A stretch of 64,000 nt of DNA from Candidatus Polarisedimenticola svalbardensis (GCA_014764515.1 JACXWD010000003.1:1-64000); one strand, 5' to 3'. Counted from the first letter of the stretch, positions 9,365 through 20,549 are shown. Notes: generated by a model from the sequence alone, not told the origin. Numbers and translations are program-made.

Positions 9365-9961
9365 GTGAAGATCGAATCCAGCATATTTGTCGCCTCGGCC
9401 TACAAGCCGTCGGACGAGCCGTCCCGGCCCGGGCGGCAGGTCGTGTTTCTGGGACGCTCCAACGTCGGCAAGTCGTCGCTGATCAACATCCTGCTCGGGG
9501 CGAAGAAGCTGGCCCGGACATCGTCCACTCCCGGAAGGACCCAGAGTGTGAATTTCTACCGCATCAACGACACCTTCTGGTTCGTCGATCTGCCGGGTTA
9601 CGGATTCGCCAAGGTGCCCAAACAGGTCCGGGAAGCGTGGGGACCGATGGTGGAAGGGTTTCTGGGACGGCGGCGGGACGAAATAGGCCTGGCCGTACTC
9701 CTGGTGGACGCCCGACACGACCCGACCGCCAAGGACCGCACCATGGGGGAGTGGCTGGAAACCGCCGGGATCCCTTACCTGGTCGTTGGCACCAAGGCGG
9801 ACAAGCTTTCGGGGAATGGGCGCAGCCAGTCGCTGAAAATGATCCGCAATGTATTCGGAGAGGGGGCCATGGCCATCGGCACGGTGCTGGCGTCCTCCAA
9901 GAACGGTCTGGGGCTCCGGGAGTTATGGAAATACCTGGACCAGGCCGTGGAAGCGGCCTGA
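9365..9961 (+). CDS. engB: EngB/YsxC ribosome-biogenesis GTPase
   Basis: 198 aa if started at GTG 9365, one base after the lon stop. In-frame ATGs at 9329/9332 would add 12 residues and overlap lon, but the [11 protein letters not shown] segment matches the usual N-terminus. GTPase motifs: G1 [10 protein letters not shown]2 Thr in SSTPGRTQ, G3 DLPGYG, G4 TKAD. The family acts late in assembly of the 50S subunit. It is co-directional with lon and rho. The start remains uncertain because no strong ribosome site precedes either candidate. Confidence 0.93.
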   Translation: MKIESSIFVASAYKPSDEPSRPGRQVVFLGRSNVGKSSLINILLGAKKLARTSSTPGRTQSVNFYRINDTFWFVDLPGYGFAKVPKQVREAWGPMVEGFLGRRRDEIGLAVLLVDARHDPTAKDRTMGEWLETAGIPYLVVGTKADKLSGNGRSQSLKMIRNVFGEGAMAIGTVLASSKNGLGLRELWKYLDQAVEAA

Positions 9962-9968
9962 GGACGAG

Positions 9969-11258
9969 ATGGATCAGGACAAGCACATGAAAAAACAGCC
10001 CCGGGGCGAGCTCGACATCAACCGGCTCAAGGTGATGGACGTTGCCGATCTCCTCAAGATCGCCGCAGGACTGGACCTGCACGAACACGGCACCCTGCCG
10101 CGACGGGAGCTGGTGTACCGCATCCTGAAAGCCCACTCCGGCCAGGACGGCTCGATCCAGTGCGAAGGCGTCCTTGAAAAACTTCCCGACGGCTACGGGT
10201 TCCTGAGAGCCAAGGAGTCCAGTTACCTGCCGGGGCCGGACGACATTTACGTCTCCCCATCCCAGGTCCGGCGGTTCGGATTGCTGACCGGCGATACGGT
10301 TCGCGGCAAGGTTCGCATGCCTCGTTCCAAGGAAAAATACCTGGCCCTGGCCAAGGTGTCGGAGGTCAACGGCGGCGGCCTGGAGCAGCTCAAGCTGCGC
10401 AAGCCGTTCGAGAAACTGACCCCGCTGTACCCCCAGGAGCGGCTGCGGATGGAACTGCCCGGTGAGGATATCTCCGGCCGGGTCCTGGACCTGATGACGC
10501 CGCTGGGGAAGGGCCAGCGCGGCTTGATCGTCTCGCCTCCACGGGCAGGGAAGACCATGCTGCTCCAGTCCATCGCCGAGGCGATGGCCGTGAATCATCC
10601 CGAGGTCCATCTCCTGGTGTTGCTCATCGACGAGCGGCCGGAAGAGGTCACCGACATGCGCCGCTCCATCAAGGGTGAGGTCATCGCCTCCACCTTCGAC
10701 GAGCCGGCGGCCCGTCACGTCCAGGTGGCGGAAATGGTCATGGCCAAGGCGAAGCGCCTGGTTTCCGGTGGTCAGGACGTGGTGCTCCTGCTGGACTCGG
10801 TGACCCGGCTGGCCCGGGCCTACAACACATCCATGCCGTCGTCGGGGCGGGTGCTGTCCGGCGGCCTCGATTCCGGGGCGCTGCAGCGGCCGAAGCGTTA
10901 TTTCGGTTCGGCCCGGAACGTGGAAGAGGGCGGTTCCCTGACCATCATCGCCACCGCGCTGGTGGATACCGGCTCCCGTATGGACGACGTCATCTTCGAG
11001 GAGTTCAAGGGCACCGGCAACATGGAGATCAACCTGGACCGGCAGCTGGCAGACCGCCGGGTGTTCCCTGCAGTGGACCTGAGCCGCTCCGGAACCCGGA
11101 AGGAAGACCTGCTCCTACCGCCCCGGGAGCTGGAAAGAGCCTGGATTTTAAGGCGGGTGCTGCACCAGATGCCGCCGGTGGAGGCGATGGAGCTCCTCCG
11201 GGAAAAAATGCTTAAAACCCCCACCAATGCCGCTTTCCTCGAGAGCATGGCGGGCTGA
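9969..11258 (+). CDS. rho: Transcription termination factor Rho
   Basis: 429 aa from ATG 9969 (AGGA just upstream). The N-terminal helical domain ([15 protein letters not shown]) leads into an RNA-binding cold-shock-like domain ([14 protein letters not shown], about 60-73). The RecA-like ATPase has Walker [10 protein letters not shown] (about 182) and Walker [18 protein letters not shown]. The hexameric helicase ends transcription and insulates genes. In this window many stop regions lack U-tract hairpins, consistent with reliance on Rho. It lies 7 nt after engB. Confidence 0.97.
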   Translation: MDQDKHMKKQPRGELDINRLKVMDVADLLKIAAGLDLHEHGTLPRRELVYRILKAHSGQDGSIQCEGVLEKLPDGYGFLRAKESSYLPGPDDIYVSPSQVRRFGLLTGDTVRGKVRMPRSKEKYLALAKVSEVNGGGLEQLKLRKPFEKLTPLYPQERLRMELPGEDISGRVLDLMTPLGKGQRGLIVSPPRAGKTMLLQSIAEAMAVNHPEVHLLVLLIDERPEEVTDMRRSIKGEVIASTFDEPAARHVQVAEMVMAKAKRLVSGGQDVVLLLDSVTRLARAYNTSMPSSGRVLSGGLDSGALQRPKRYFGSARNVEEGGSLTIIATALVDTGSRMDDVIFEEFKGTGNMEINLDRQLADRRVFPAVDLSRSGTRKEDLLLPPRELERAWILRRVLHQMPPVEAMELLREKMLKTPTNAAFLESMAG

Positions 11259-11260
11259 TA

Positions 11261-11289
11261 TTGCGCATTCGGGCCTCTTTCCCTATAAT
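11261..11289 (+). promoter_or_regulatory. Sigma-70 promoter of rpmE
   Basis: TTGCGC at 11261-11266, a 17-nt spacer and a perfect TATAAT at 11284-11289. Transcription should begin near 11296, giving a short leader with AGAGGG before the rpmE ATG at 11325. Confidence 0.7.
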
Positions 11290-11324
11290 TCCGGCTTCTT
11301 TGTGACAGTTAGAGGGCTACGACG

Positions 11325-11543
11325 ATGAGGCAAGGGATCCATCCGGAGTACAAGGAAGTCGAAATCAACTGCGCCTGCGGCGCGGTGGTGAAGACTTGCT
11401 CCACACAGGAAGCGTACCGGGTCGAGATCTGCTCGAGCTGCCATCCGTTTTTCACCGGCAAGCAGAAGCTGGTGGACTCCGCAGGCCGCGTCGAACGGTT
11501 CCAGAAGCGTTACGGCAAGAAGAGCGCCGTGAAGGAAGCTTAG
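11325..11543 (+). CDS. rpmE: Ribosomal protein L31, zinc-binding type
   Basis: 72 aa. Starts [20 protein letters not shown]; Cys residues in CACG (about 16-18) and CSSC (about 37-40) followed by HPF form the zinc site of the C+ (A-type) paralogue. It sits on the large subunit at the intersubunit bridge. The C-terminal [20 protein letters not shown] block is the family signature. It has its own promoter and sits between rho and prfA, a widely conserved position. Zinc-dependent use suggests a zinc-free paralogue may exist elsewhere. Confidence 0.97.
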   Translation: MRQGIHPEYKEVEINCACGAVVKTCSTQEAYRVEICSSCHPFFTGKQKLVDSAGRVERFQKRYGKKSAVKEA

Positions 11544-11632
11544 CGGCCGCCGCCGCAACACCCGATCATCTTTACAGACCACTCCGCTACAGCCGCGTGA
11601 CGCCGCGGTTACGTCCGGGGTAAGGTGTGCCC

Positions 11633-12727
11633 ATGAGTGACAGACTCGATTCGAAACTGGAGGCCAAGCTCAAGGATCTGGAAGGCCGCTTCCATGAACT
11701 GGCTCGGCAGATGTCCGATCCGGACGTGGTCGGCGACCGGGCGAAGTATACGCCGATCGCGAGGTCGTACTCCGAGCTGGACCCGGTGGTGGTGAAGTAC
11801 CAGGAATACACCGTGGTCCTCAAGGAGCTGGATGAGGCCGAGGAGATGCTGCGCAGCTCCGACGACCCGGACATGAAGGAGATGGCGTCGGAGGAGTGCC
11901 GTGCCCTGGGCGGCCGGCTGGATGAGCTGAACCATGCCCTCAAGATCCTGCTCCTCCCCAAGGACCCCCTGGACGATAAAAACGTCGTGCTGGAAATCCG
12001 GGCCGGAACCGGTGGCGACGAAGCGACCCTGTTCGCCGAAGAGATCTTCCGGGTGTACTGCCGGTTCGCCGAGACGATGAAATGGAAGGTGGAAACCACC
12101 GATCTCTCCAAGAGCGAGGTCGGAGGGATCAAGGAAGTGGTTGCGGTGATCGAAGGCGACCGTGTCTATAGCCGGTTGAAGTTCGAGAGCGGCGTGCATC
12201 GGGTGCAGCGGGTCCCGGCCACCGAAACCCAGGGCAGGATCCATACCTCCGCCATCACCGTGGCGATCCTTCCGGAGGCGGACGAAGTCACGGTGGATAT
12301 CGCCGAAAAGGACCTGAGAGTGGATACGTTCTGTTCCTCAGGGCCGGGCGGCCAGAGCGTCAACACCACCCAGTCCGCGGTCCGCATCGTCCACCTGCCG
12401 ACCAATATCGTGGTGCAGTGCCAGAACGAGAAGTCGTGGCACAAGAACAAGGCCAGTGCGATGCAGGTCCTGCGTTCCCGGGTCTACGACAAGATGATGC
12501 GGGAGCAGCACGAGTCCATCGCCGCCGAGCGGCGGGGGCTGATCGGTAGTGGTGACCGTTCGGAAAAGATCCGGACATACAACTTCCCCCAGTCCCGTGT
12601 GACCGACCATCGCATCGGCGTGACCATGCACAACCTGCCCTCCATCATGAAGGGGGGGATCGGTGAGCTGATCGATGCCCTGGTCGCTCACGATCAGGCC
12701 GAGCAGCTCCGGCAGGTGAGAGGCTGA
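11633..12727 (+). CDS. prfA: Peptide chain release factor 1
   Basis: 364 aa from ATG 11633 (GGGGTAAGG upstream; the GTG at 11627 is less likely). The catalytic GGQ is in [19 protein letters not shown] (about 228-246) and the tripeptide anticodon region reads [15 protein letters not shown] (PAT, RF1-specific). It recognises UAA and UAG and triggers peptidyl-tRNA hydrolysis. The next gene, prmC, methylates the Gln of GGQ, so enzyme and substrate are co-transcribed. RF1 rather than RF2 leaves UGA decoding by SelB unaffected. Confidence 0.97.
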   Translation: MSDRLDSKLEAKLKDLEGRFHELARQMSDPDVVGDRAKYTPIARSYSELDPVVVKYQEYTVVLKELDEAEEMLRSSDDPDMKEMASEECRALGGRLDELNHALKILLLPKDPLDDKNVVLEIRAGTGGDEATLFAEEIFRVYCRFAETMKWKVETTDLSKSEVGGIKEVVAVIEGDRVYSRLKFESGVHRVQRVPATETQGRIHTSAITVAILPEADEVTVDIAEKDLRVDTFCSSGPGGQSVNTTQSAVRIVHLPTNIVVQCQNEKSWHKNKASAMQVLRSRVYDKMMREQHESIAAERRGLIGSGDRSEKIRTYNFPQSRVTDHRIGVTMHNLPSIMKGGIGELIDALVAHDQAEQLRQVRG

Positions 12728-12733
12728 CCCCCG

Positions 12734-13600
12734 ATGGCCCGGGAGACTGTAGGCGATCTGCTGTGGAGGGCTGAGGCCTGCCTTGCGGCCGCGGCGATTC
12801 CGGATGCCGCCCTGGAGGCCGAGTTCCTGCTGGCCCATTTCCTCCGTACCGACCGGGGAGGCATCCTGGTCCGGAAACGGGAACCGGTTGACGGCCCCCT
12901 GTTACCGTTGATCGAAGACGGCATCCGGCGCCGGGCCGGCCGGGAGCCGTTCCAGTACATCACCGGGCGGCAGGAGTTCTACGGCCGGGAGTTCCATGTC
13001 GATCCCCGGGTCCTGATTCCCAGGCCGGAGACGGAACAGCTGATCGACCTGAGCCTCGGCCTTCTCCCCCCCGGTGCAGCCCAGGTTGCAGACCTGGGAA
13101 CCGGGAGCGGCTGTATCGCCGTCACCCTGGCTGCGGAACGGCCGGACCTGCATTTCGATGCGGTGGATCGTTCCCGGGATGCCCTGGAAGCGGCGGCCGG
13201 CAACGCGGAGCGGTGTCATGTGGAAGATCGCATCCGGTTCCACCACCTCGACCTGGCCGATCTTCCGGCATCATGGGACCAGCGCTTCGATCTGGTCGTC
13301 TCCAACCCTCCTTATGTTTCCGAGGCCGAGTGGGCCGGGCTGGCGCCTGAGGTCCGGGATCATGAACCGCGGCAGGCCCTGGTGCCTGACGGTGAAGCCG
13401 ACCGGATGTACGCCTCCCTGGCGGTCTCTGCATCCCGGGTTCTGAAGGAGCAGGGCGTCATGGTTCTGGAACTTGGCCACGACAGCGCCGGGGCGGCAGT
13501 GCAGGGGGCGGTTTCGGCAGGGTTCGGGTATACGGAGGTTCATCCTGATTTTCAGGGCATCCAGCGTATGCTGGTGGCAGGGAAGGGGAAGCGGACATGA
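12734..13600 (+). CDS. prmC: Release-factor glutamine N5-methyltransferase
   Basis: 288 aa, standard length. It has an N-terminal helical domain (residues 1-85) that recognises the release factor. The Rossmann methyltransferase has SAM-binding ADLGTGSGCIAVTLA (about 116-130) and the catalytic NPPY in LVVSNPPYVSEAEW (about 190). It methylates the Gln of the GGQ loop in RF1 and RF2. It starts 6 nt after prfA and overlaps moeA by 4 nt. Confidence 0.96.
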   Translation: MARETVGDLLWRAEACLAAAAIPDAALEAEFLLAHFLRTDRGGILVRKREPVDGPLLPLIEDGIRRRAGREPFQYITGRQEFYGREFHVDPRVLIPRPETEQLIDLSLGLLPPGAAQVADLGTGSGCIAVTLAAERPDLHFDAVDRSRDALEAAAGNAERCHVEDRIRFHHLDLADLPASWDQRFDLVVSNPPYVSEAEWAGLAPEVRDHEPRQALVPDGEADRMYASLAVSASRVLKEQGVMVLELGHDSAGAAVQGAVSAGFGYTEVHPDFQGIQRMLVAGKGKRT

Positions 13601-14808
13601 TCACCGCGGAACAGGCGTTGGAGCTTCTGGAAGGCGTCGGGGAACCGCTCGGCCTGGAGCAGGTCGAGCTGCACCAGGCGGCCGGCCGGGTCCTCGGTTC
13701 GGAAGTGTCCGCCGACCGGGACCAGCCACCCACCGACCGGTCGGCCATGGACGGTTTTGCGGTCCGGGCGGGTGACCTGCCTGAACCGGGTCGAACATTG
13801 AAGATGATCGGCGAGATCAGGGCAGGATCGTCTGCCGCCGGCCAGGTCGTCGGTCCGGACCAGGCGATTCGGATCATGACCGGTGCCATCGTTCCTCACG
13901 GCGCCGATGCGGTGATCATGGTGGAACGGACCGAAGAAGACCGGGAACAGGGCACGGTCCGGATCCTGGAAAGGCCGACGGCAGGGCAGCATATCCGGGT
14001 CCGGGGGGAGGAAGTCCCGGCAGGCGGCCTGCTGTTGTCTCCCGGCTGCAGGATCCGTGCTGCGGAGATGGCGACACTGGCGACCGTCGGGATGTCCCAG
14101 GTGCCGGTGTACCGGCGCCCGACCGTTGCGGTGTTGACCACCGGGGATGAGGTGGTGGAACCGGATACGGCCCCGGAGGCACACCAGATCCGGAACAGCA
14201 ACGCCCTCACCCTCCTGACCCAACTCCGGGATATGGGGATTGAAGGGCGGTACCTGGGGATCGCACCGGACCGGCCGGACAGACTGCGGGACCTGCTCCG
14301 GGACGGTCTGGGGGACGACCTGCTTCTTCTCACCGGAGGGGTGTCCATGGGAGAGTACGACCTGGTGGCGGAAGCGCTTCGGGATGTCGGCATGGAGCTG
14401 CTGTTCCACAAGGTTCGGGTCAAGCCGGGGAAGCCGATCCTGGCCGGCCGGTCCGGTGGCTGTACCGTGCTCGGTCTTCCCGGGAATCCAGTCTCCGCGT
14501 TCACCGGATTCGCCATCTTTGCAGCTCCGCTGCTGCGGCGTATCGGCGGCCTGGCCTGCTGGCGGAACCGGGAAACGGCAGGTCGGGTTCTGGAGCCGCT
14601 CCCTGCCCGGCCCGGCCGCACCACCTACCACTTGGTGGAGGCCGGATTCTCCGACGGTCTCTGCACCGTCCGTCCGACCCGGTCCCGCGGTTCGGGGGAC
14701 GTCACCTCCATGGTGCGGGCCAACGCATTCGCCATCACGGCGGGTGAGCCGGGGGGATCGCCGGAAGGGGCGATGGTGCCGGTGCTGTTCTGGAACGACC
14801 CGCTCTGA
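13597..14808 (+). CDS. moeA: Molybdopterin molybdenumtransferase MoeA
   Basis: 403 aa. Domain order as in MoeA: N-terminal DQPPTDRSAMDGFAVRAGDL block (about 46-65), then the MogA-like domain with TTGDEVVEPD (about 184), SNALTLLTQL, LLTGGVSMGEYD (about 244), and LGLPGNPVSAF (about 288), then a C-terminal barrel. It inserts molybdate into adenylylated molybdopterin. The ATG overlaps the prmC stop (ATGA), so it is translationally coupled. With SelB and TatA in the window it would suit a Mo-dependent, possibly selenocysteine-containing, exported oxidoreductase; that is inference. Confidence 0.95.
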   Translation: MITAEQALELLEGVGEPLGLEQVELHQAAGRVLGSEVSADRDQPPTDRSAMDGFAVRAGDLPEPGRTLKMIGEIRAGSSAAGQVVGPDQAIRIMTGAIVPHGADAVIMVERTEEDREQGTVRILERPTAGQHIRVRGEEVPAGGLLLSPGCRIRAAEMATLATVGMSQVPVYRRPTVAVLTTGDEVVEPDTAPEAHQIRNSNALTLLTQLRDMGIEGRYLGIAPDRPDRLRDLLRDGLGDDLLLLTGGVSMGEYDLVAEALRDVGMELLFHKVRVKPGKPILAGRSGGCTVLGLPGNPVSAFTGFAIFAAPLLRRIGGLACWRNRETAGRVLEPLPARPGRTTYHLVEAGFSDGLCTVRPTRSRGSGDVTSMVRANAFAITAGEPGGSPEGAMVPVLFWNDPL

Positions 14809-14820
14809 GCACAACCTGGA

Positions 14821-16296
<1,476 letters not shown>

Positions 16297-16353
16297 CGAA
16301 ACTTCCTGTGTTACGCTCCCGCGGGGAAAACGCCCGGGACGGCTGAAGATAGC

Positions 16354-17694
16354 ATGAGCGATCGTAACAACTCCAAAAGCCTGATTATTCTAGCCGGGAT
16401 CTCCACCGGCCTGTATCTCTTGGTCGCAACGGCGGGAGACCTGCGAAACCGCCAGCTGTTTTACCTGGCCGTTTTCGCCGCCCTTTCGGTCTGCATGCTG
16501 GCCGGGTACCGCCTGCTGTCCCGCAGCTCCAGGAAGTGGACATGGGTCGTCCTGGCCGCGGCCCTGCTGTTCCGGATCGTGGCGGCGGCAGGCGGGCCGG
16601 CCATGTCCGACGATATTTATCGTTATGTCTGGGACGGCCGTGTTCAGGCGGCAGGGCACCACCCGTACAGTTACCCTCCGGACGGGGAAGAACTGGAGTC
16701 GTTGCGGGATGAAGATTGGGGCAGGATCAACCATCCGACCATCGGAACCATCTATCCGCCTCTGTCCCAAATGCTGTTCCGCGCACTGGCCACCGCCGGA
16801 GCCGGAGTCCGGGGCTTCCGGATCGCCCTGGGTCTTCTGGATTTCGGGGTCGTACTGGCCCTGCTGTTCCTGCTGAAACGCACCGGCAGGCCACCGGACC
16901 GTGTGCTGTTGTACGCCTGGAATCCGCTGGCTGTCATGGAGTCGTCCGGTAGCGGTCACGTGGAGCCGCTGGGGATCGTCCTGCTGGTTCTGTCGGTGGC
17001 CTGGCTTGCTTCAGACCGCCAGGCTCCCATGAGATCCGCAGCGGCGTTGGCCGGGAGCATACACGCCAAGCTGTTCTCCGCCGCCCTGCTGCCGGGGCAC
17101 CTGCGGCGGATGAACCTTCCGGCTGTGCTGGTACTGGCGGCCGTGCTGCTCGCCCTGGCGTTGCCGTTCGCCATCAGTGGCCCGGTGACAGGGGAGGGGC
17201 TTTACCGTTACGCCGAACAGTGGGAACGGAACGGGTTGATCTACCCTGCAATCCGCCTGTGCGGGGAAGCGCTGGACACCGGCAACCGGCTGAAGCCGCT
17301 TGTGGACAGCCTGGGGGTTGAACGACTCTACCGCTGGATCTGGCCCCGGGAACTGGCCAAGGTGGCGGTCCTGCTCCTGGCGGGGATGTGGATCCTGTGG
17401 CTGGCGTTCCGCGCCAGGCTGGACCCGGTGTCCGAGGCGATGTGGGTTCTGGGTGGTCTGACTCTGCTCCTTCCCACGGTCCACCCCTGGTACCTTCTCT
17501 GGGTTCTGCCCTTTGCTGCAGCCTGCTGCTCTCCAGGCTGGATTCTCCTGGGAGGAATGATCTCCCTGTCCTACTGGGGGGCAGGAGGGGACGTGATCTG
17601 GCCGGTCCGCATCCTTGAATACGGCGTTCCCCTGGTGCTGATCGTTCCCGAAGCGTTTAAGCGACTGGGCCGTTCTGCTAGCATGGAACCATGA
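16354..17694 (+). CDS. GT-C type polyprenol-phosphate sugar transferase
   Basis: 446 aa from ATG 16354, with about ten membrane helices. The first outer loop carries MSDDIYRYVWDGRVQAAGHH (about 81-100) and a downstream NHPTIGTIYPPLSQ block, as in alpha-mannosyltransferases of the GT87/PIG-M-like group that use polyprenyl-phosphate sugars on the outer membrane face. It starts 58 nt from the divergent family 2 transferase and overlaps pta by 4 nt. The long frame upstream of 16354 is antisense to that transferase and is not coding. The sugar and acceptor are unknown. Confidence 0.8.
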   Translation: MSDRNNSKSLIILAGISTGLYLLVATAGDLRNRQLFYLAVFAALSVCMLAGYRLLSRSSRKWTWVVLAAALLFRIVAAAGGPAMSDDIYRYVWDGRVQAAGHHPYSYPPDGEELESLRDEDWGRINHPTIGTIYPPLSQMLFRALATAGAGVRGFRIALGLLDFGVVLALLFLLKRTGRPPDRVLLYAWNPLAVMESSGSGHVEPLGIVLLVLSVAWLASDRQAPMRSAAALAGSIHAKLFSAALLPGHLRRMNLPAVLVLAAVLLALALPFAISGPVTGEGLYRYAEQWERNGLIYPAIRLCGEALDTGNRLKPLVDSLGVERLYRWIWPRELAKVAVLLLAGMWILWLAFRARLDPVSEAMWVLGGLTLLLPTVHPWYLLWVLPFAAACCSPGWILLGGMISLSYWGAGGDVIWPVRILEYGVPLVLIVPEAFKRLGRSASMEP

Positions 17695-18689
17695 ACCCTT
17701 TTCAGGCCATTGTCGACAATGCAAAGCAGGTGAAGAGGACCCTGGTCTTCCCCGAGGTTGATGACCACCGTATCCTCCCGGCTGCCCGGCGCTTGCAGTC
17801 CGAAGGGATCGTGAACCCGATCCTGGTCGGCCCCGGCGACGCCCTGCGGGCAGCCGCGTCCCGACTGGACGTCGACCTGGACGGTCTGCGCCATGTGGAC
17901 CCTGCAGATGAGACGGAACGCATGACCCGGTATCTCGACCTGCTGGAGGAGCGCTTTGCGAAGAAGGGCGTGGATCGTGAGGGGCTGAGGAAACTCCTCG
18001 GTCAACCGCTCTACTTTGCAGCCGCCATGGTCAAGGCGGGAGACGCCGACGGCTCCCTGGCCGGGGCGGCCCATACCACCGGCGAGACGCTGAGGGCGGC
18101 GCTCCGTGTGATCCGGCCTGCATCCGGCGCCAAACTGGTCTCCTCGTTCTTCCTCATGGCCCTCCGCGAGCCGCTGCCCTCGAAGGAATCGATTCTCGCC
18201 TTCGCCGATTGCGCCCTGGTACCCGACCCCGGCCCGGAAGAACTGGCGGATATCGCCATGCGCACCGCCATGGGTTACCGCAATCTCACGGGGCGGGAGC
18301 CGAGGGTCGCCCTGCTGTCGTTCTCCACGGCAGGAAGCGCGGACCATCCGATGGTTCAGAAGGTCCAGGCTGCCCGCAATGCGCTGGAAGCGATGCAGCC
18401 TGATTTCCCCTTCGACGGTGAGCTGCAACTGGATGCCGCAATCCTCCCGGAGATCGGCCGCTCCAAGGCGCCGGACAGCCCGGTAGCGGGCCGTGCCAAT
18501 GTCCTGGTGTTCCCCGACCTGAACTCCGGAAATATCGGCTACAAGCTGGTGCAGCGCCTGGCCGGCGCCAAGGTGGTAGGGCCGATTCTTGGTGGCCTCT
18601 GCCGTCCGGCCAACGACCTTTCCCGAGGTTGTTCCGTCGAGGACGTGGTCCTCACCGCAGCGGCCACGGCGTTGCAGGTGGCAGGATGA
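17691..18689 (+). CDS. pta: Phosphate acetyltransferase
   Basis: 332 aa, the short single-domain form. Family blocks seen: RTLVFPEVDDHRILPAARRL (about 16), GSLAGAAHTTGETLRAAL (about 121), SSFFLMAL, ALLSFSTAGSADHP (about 206), VFPDLNSGNIGYKLVQRLAG (about 274), and GPILGGLCRPANDLSRGC. It interconverts acetyl-CoA and acetyl phosphate. No ackA is adjacent. The start overlaps the upstream transferase (ATGA). A TAGCAT with upstream TGC ends 6 nt before the ATG and could give a leaderless transcript from inside that gene. Phosphate butyryltransferase is the close alternative. Confidence 0.9.
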   Translation: MNPFQAIVDNAKQVKRTLVFPEVDDHRILPAARRLQSEGIVNPILVGPGDALRAAASRLDVDLDGLRHVDPADETERMTRYLDLLEERFAKKGVDREGLRKLLGQPLYFAAAMVKAGDADGSLAGAAHTTGETLRAALRVIRPASGAKLVSSFFLMALREPLPSKESILAFADCALVPDPGPEELADIAMRTAMGYRNLTGREPRVALLSFSTAGSADHPMVQKVQAARNALEAMQPDFPFDGELQLDAAILPEIGRSKAPDSPVAGRANVLVFPDLNSGNIGYKLVQRLAGAKVVGPILGGLCRPANDLSRGCSVEDVVLTAAATALQVAG

Positions 18690-18964
18690 CCTCCCCCGGC
18701 GGAAGAAGGCGGAAAGGTAAGGGTGGACCGCCACCGGCCAGACGGACGCCGCCGCCTGAGGCTACCGGAGCCGAAATGGAGTACCTCAACCTGCAGCGGG
18801 AGAAAGAGCGGCCGATGGTCGTGGAGCTCCTGGACGGCAGGGTGGTGCAGGGAGTGATCCGCTATCTCGACCGGGACATGATCAAGGTCGAGGGCGAAAG
18901 CGGCCCGGGCCGCTTTATCCGCAAATCGGAAATCCGTCATCTCCACCCGGCGGACGACGACTGA
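18686..18964 (+). CDS. Small Hfq/LSm-like protein with basic N-terminal tail
   Basis: 92 aa from an ATG overlapping the pta stop. Residues 1-32 are Arg/Lys/Pro/Gly-rich (GRRRKGKGGPPPARR). Residues 33-92 match the Sm fold: helix EYLNLQREKERP, then Sm1-like VVELLDGRVVQGVIRYLDRD (the hhxLxDGxxhxGxh pattern) and Sm2-like FIRKSEIRHLHP, which parallels the YKHAIST segment of Hfq. RNA binding is therefore likely. Whether it is a true Hfq orthologue or a divergent paralogue cannot be settled here. Coupling to pta is probably positional. Confidence 0.7.
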   Translation: MTSPGGRRRKGKGGPPPARRTPPPEATGAEMEYLNLQREKERPMVVELLDGRVVQGVIRYLDRDMIKVEGESGPGRFIRKSEIRHLHPADDD

Positions 18965-19366
18965 TCAATGCACCGGCGTTCCCGGCGGCACGTCGCCCTC
19001 AAAGGTCGCCAGGGTAGGAGCTCCGTCCAGGTCGGCCGCCAGCAACATGCCCCGGCTCTCAACGCCCTTGAGCGTGATCGGCTTGAGGTTGGCAACCACG
19101 ATGATCCGGCGTCCCAGCAGCTGTTCCGGCGTGTAGGCCAGGGCGATGCCGGCAACAATCTGTCGCGGCTCGTCCTCTCCCAGATCGACCTCCAGGCGCA
19201 AGAGCTTGTCCGCTCCTTCCACCGGTTCGGCCACCAGGATCACGGCGACGCGGAGGTCGACGTTCATGAACTTCCCGATGGTGATCTGCTGCTTCTCGAC
19301 CTTCTTCGGTTCGGGCTTTTCTTCCGGTGCGCCATCCGGTTGCGGTTCGGGGTTTTCATTTTCCAC
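18965..19366 (-). CDS. tRNA-binding-domain protein (MetRS-beta/CsaA-like)
   Basis: 133 aa from GTG 19366, which has GGAG 10 nt upstream and overlaps the larC end by 11 nt; an ATG at 19411 is possible. The first 35 residues are Pro/Glu/Lys-rich and disordered. Residues about 38-133 form the OB-fold tRNA-binding domain (ITIGKFMNVDLRVAVILVAE, LRLEVDLGEDEPRQIVAGI, LKGVESRGMLLAAD). The same domain occurs at the C-terminus of methionyl-tRNA synthetase, in CsaA and in Trbp111. A stand-alone tRNA-docking or secretion-chaperone role is possible. Confidence 0.85.
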   Translation of the reverse strand: MENENPEPQPDGAPEEKPEPKKVEKQQITIGKFMNVDLRVAVILVAEPVEGADKLLRLEVDLGEDEPRQIVAGIALAYTPEQLLGRRIIVVANLKPITLKGVESRGMLLAADLDGAPTLATFEGDVPPGTPVH

Positions 19367-20549
19367 GGCGTTTGGTCTCCTGTTTCTTTCGCCATGCCGC
19401 AAGGGCCGCATCCTGGACCTCCCTCAAGGGGACGTTCCGGCTGCGAGCCGCCTCGGCGCAATCTTCGTATTCGGGCCAGCTACGAGCCGGTTTGCCGGCC
19501 AGCAGCCCTGTCTTGATCCGTATCGTTCCGTAGGCCGTCTTCACGGCAGACGATTTCCTGTCGAGTTCCAGACGGTTCTCCCTGCGGTAGCGCAGGCCCA
19601 GGGAACCGGTCTCCTCCAGCAGGATTCCGGCAAGGTCGTGGAATTGATCTTCCCGGGCCAGGACGGTCAGCTTGAGGCCGGCCCGTCCCTTTTTCATCTG
19701 GACCGGCGTGGTCCAGACGTCCAGTGCGCCCTGGTCCAGCAGACGGGCTGCGGTATGGGCGATAACCTGCGGAACCGCGTCGTCCATGGCGCATTCCACC
19801 ACCACCACCTCGCCACCGGTTTCCGGGGACCGGGATTCGCCCAGCATCATCCGGAGGACGTTCGGTCTGCCGGGGAACTCCCGGGTCCCGGAGCCGTAGC
19901 CGGATTTTCTGAGCACCATGGCCGGCATCGGTCCCCAGCCATCGGCCACCGTGGTCAGGATCGCCGCGCCGGTAGGCGTCAACCGTTCGCCCTCAAGGCC
20001 GCCTGAGGTGGCGGGCACCCCTTCAAGAAGGCAGGCGGTGGCAGGGGCCGGAACCGGGTACTCGCCGTGCTGGCAACGAACGGTGCCGCCGCCGGTGACC
20101 AGGGGGGAAACCAGGATGATGTCCGGGGCCAGATGTTGCAGTGCGGCACAGGCGCCGACCACATCGATGATGGCGTCCACCGCTCCGGCCTCGTGGAGGT
20201 GGACCTTCTCGAACGGACGTCCGTGGACCCTGGCCTCGGCTTCCAGTAGCCGGCGGAAGATCCGAAGCGCCCTGTCCCGGACAGGTCCGGGCAGGGAGCC
20301 GGAGCGCAGAATTCTGGAGATCGCCTTCCAGCCCCGGCCCGGCCCTTCCGGCGCTGTGCCGACCCGGACCAGCCTGGCGGCGATGCCGTAGCGGTCCACT
20401 CTCCGGGAGGACAGTCGCCAACCTTCCACCGGCAGCGTTTCCACCGCATCACGGATGATCTTGAGGGGAACGCCCAGGTCCACCAGGGCGCCCAGGATCA
20501 TGTCCCCGCTGGCGCCGGCGAAAGCATCTACGTAAAGGATCTTCTTCAT
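19356..20549 (-). CDS. larC: Nickel-pincer cofactor cyclometallase LarC
   Basis: 397 aa from ATG 20549. N-terminal YVDAFAGASGDMILGALVDL (about 5-24), central EKVHLHEAGAVDAIIDVVGA (about 112), TPTGAAILTTV (about 185) and C-terminal VVVVECAMDDAVPQVIAH (about 240) match LarC. The family inserts nickel into the pyridinium dithiocarboxylate cofactor of lactate racemase and related enzymes. LarC1 and LarC2 are here one continuous frame, unlike the frameshifted gene of Lactiplantibacillus plantarum. larB, larE and larA are not in the window. It is divergent from the sigma factor gene. Confidence 0.92.
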   Translation of the reverse strand: MKKILYVDAFAGASGDMILGALVDLGVPLKIIRDAVETLPVEGWRLSSRRVDRYGIAARLVRVGTAPEGPGRGWKAISRILRSGSLPGPVRDRALRIFRRLLEAEARVHGRPFEKVHLHEAGAVDAIIDVVGACAALQHLAPDIILVSPLVTGGGTVRCQHGEYPVPAPATACLLEGVPATSGGLEGERLTPTGAAILTTVADGWGPMPAMVLRKSGYGSGTREFPGRPNVLRMMLGESRSPETGGEVVVVECAMDDAVPQVIAHTAARLLDQGALDVWTTPVQMKKGRAGLKLTVLAREDQFHDLAGILLEETGSLGLRYRRENRLELDRKSSAVKTAYGTIRIKTGLLAGKPARSWPEYEDCAEAARSRNVPLREVQDAALAAWRKKQETKRRGK

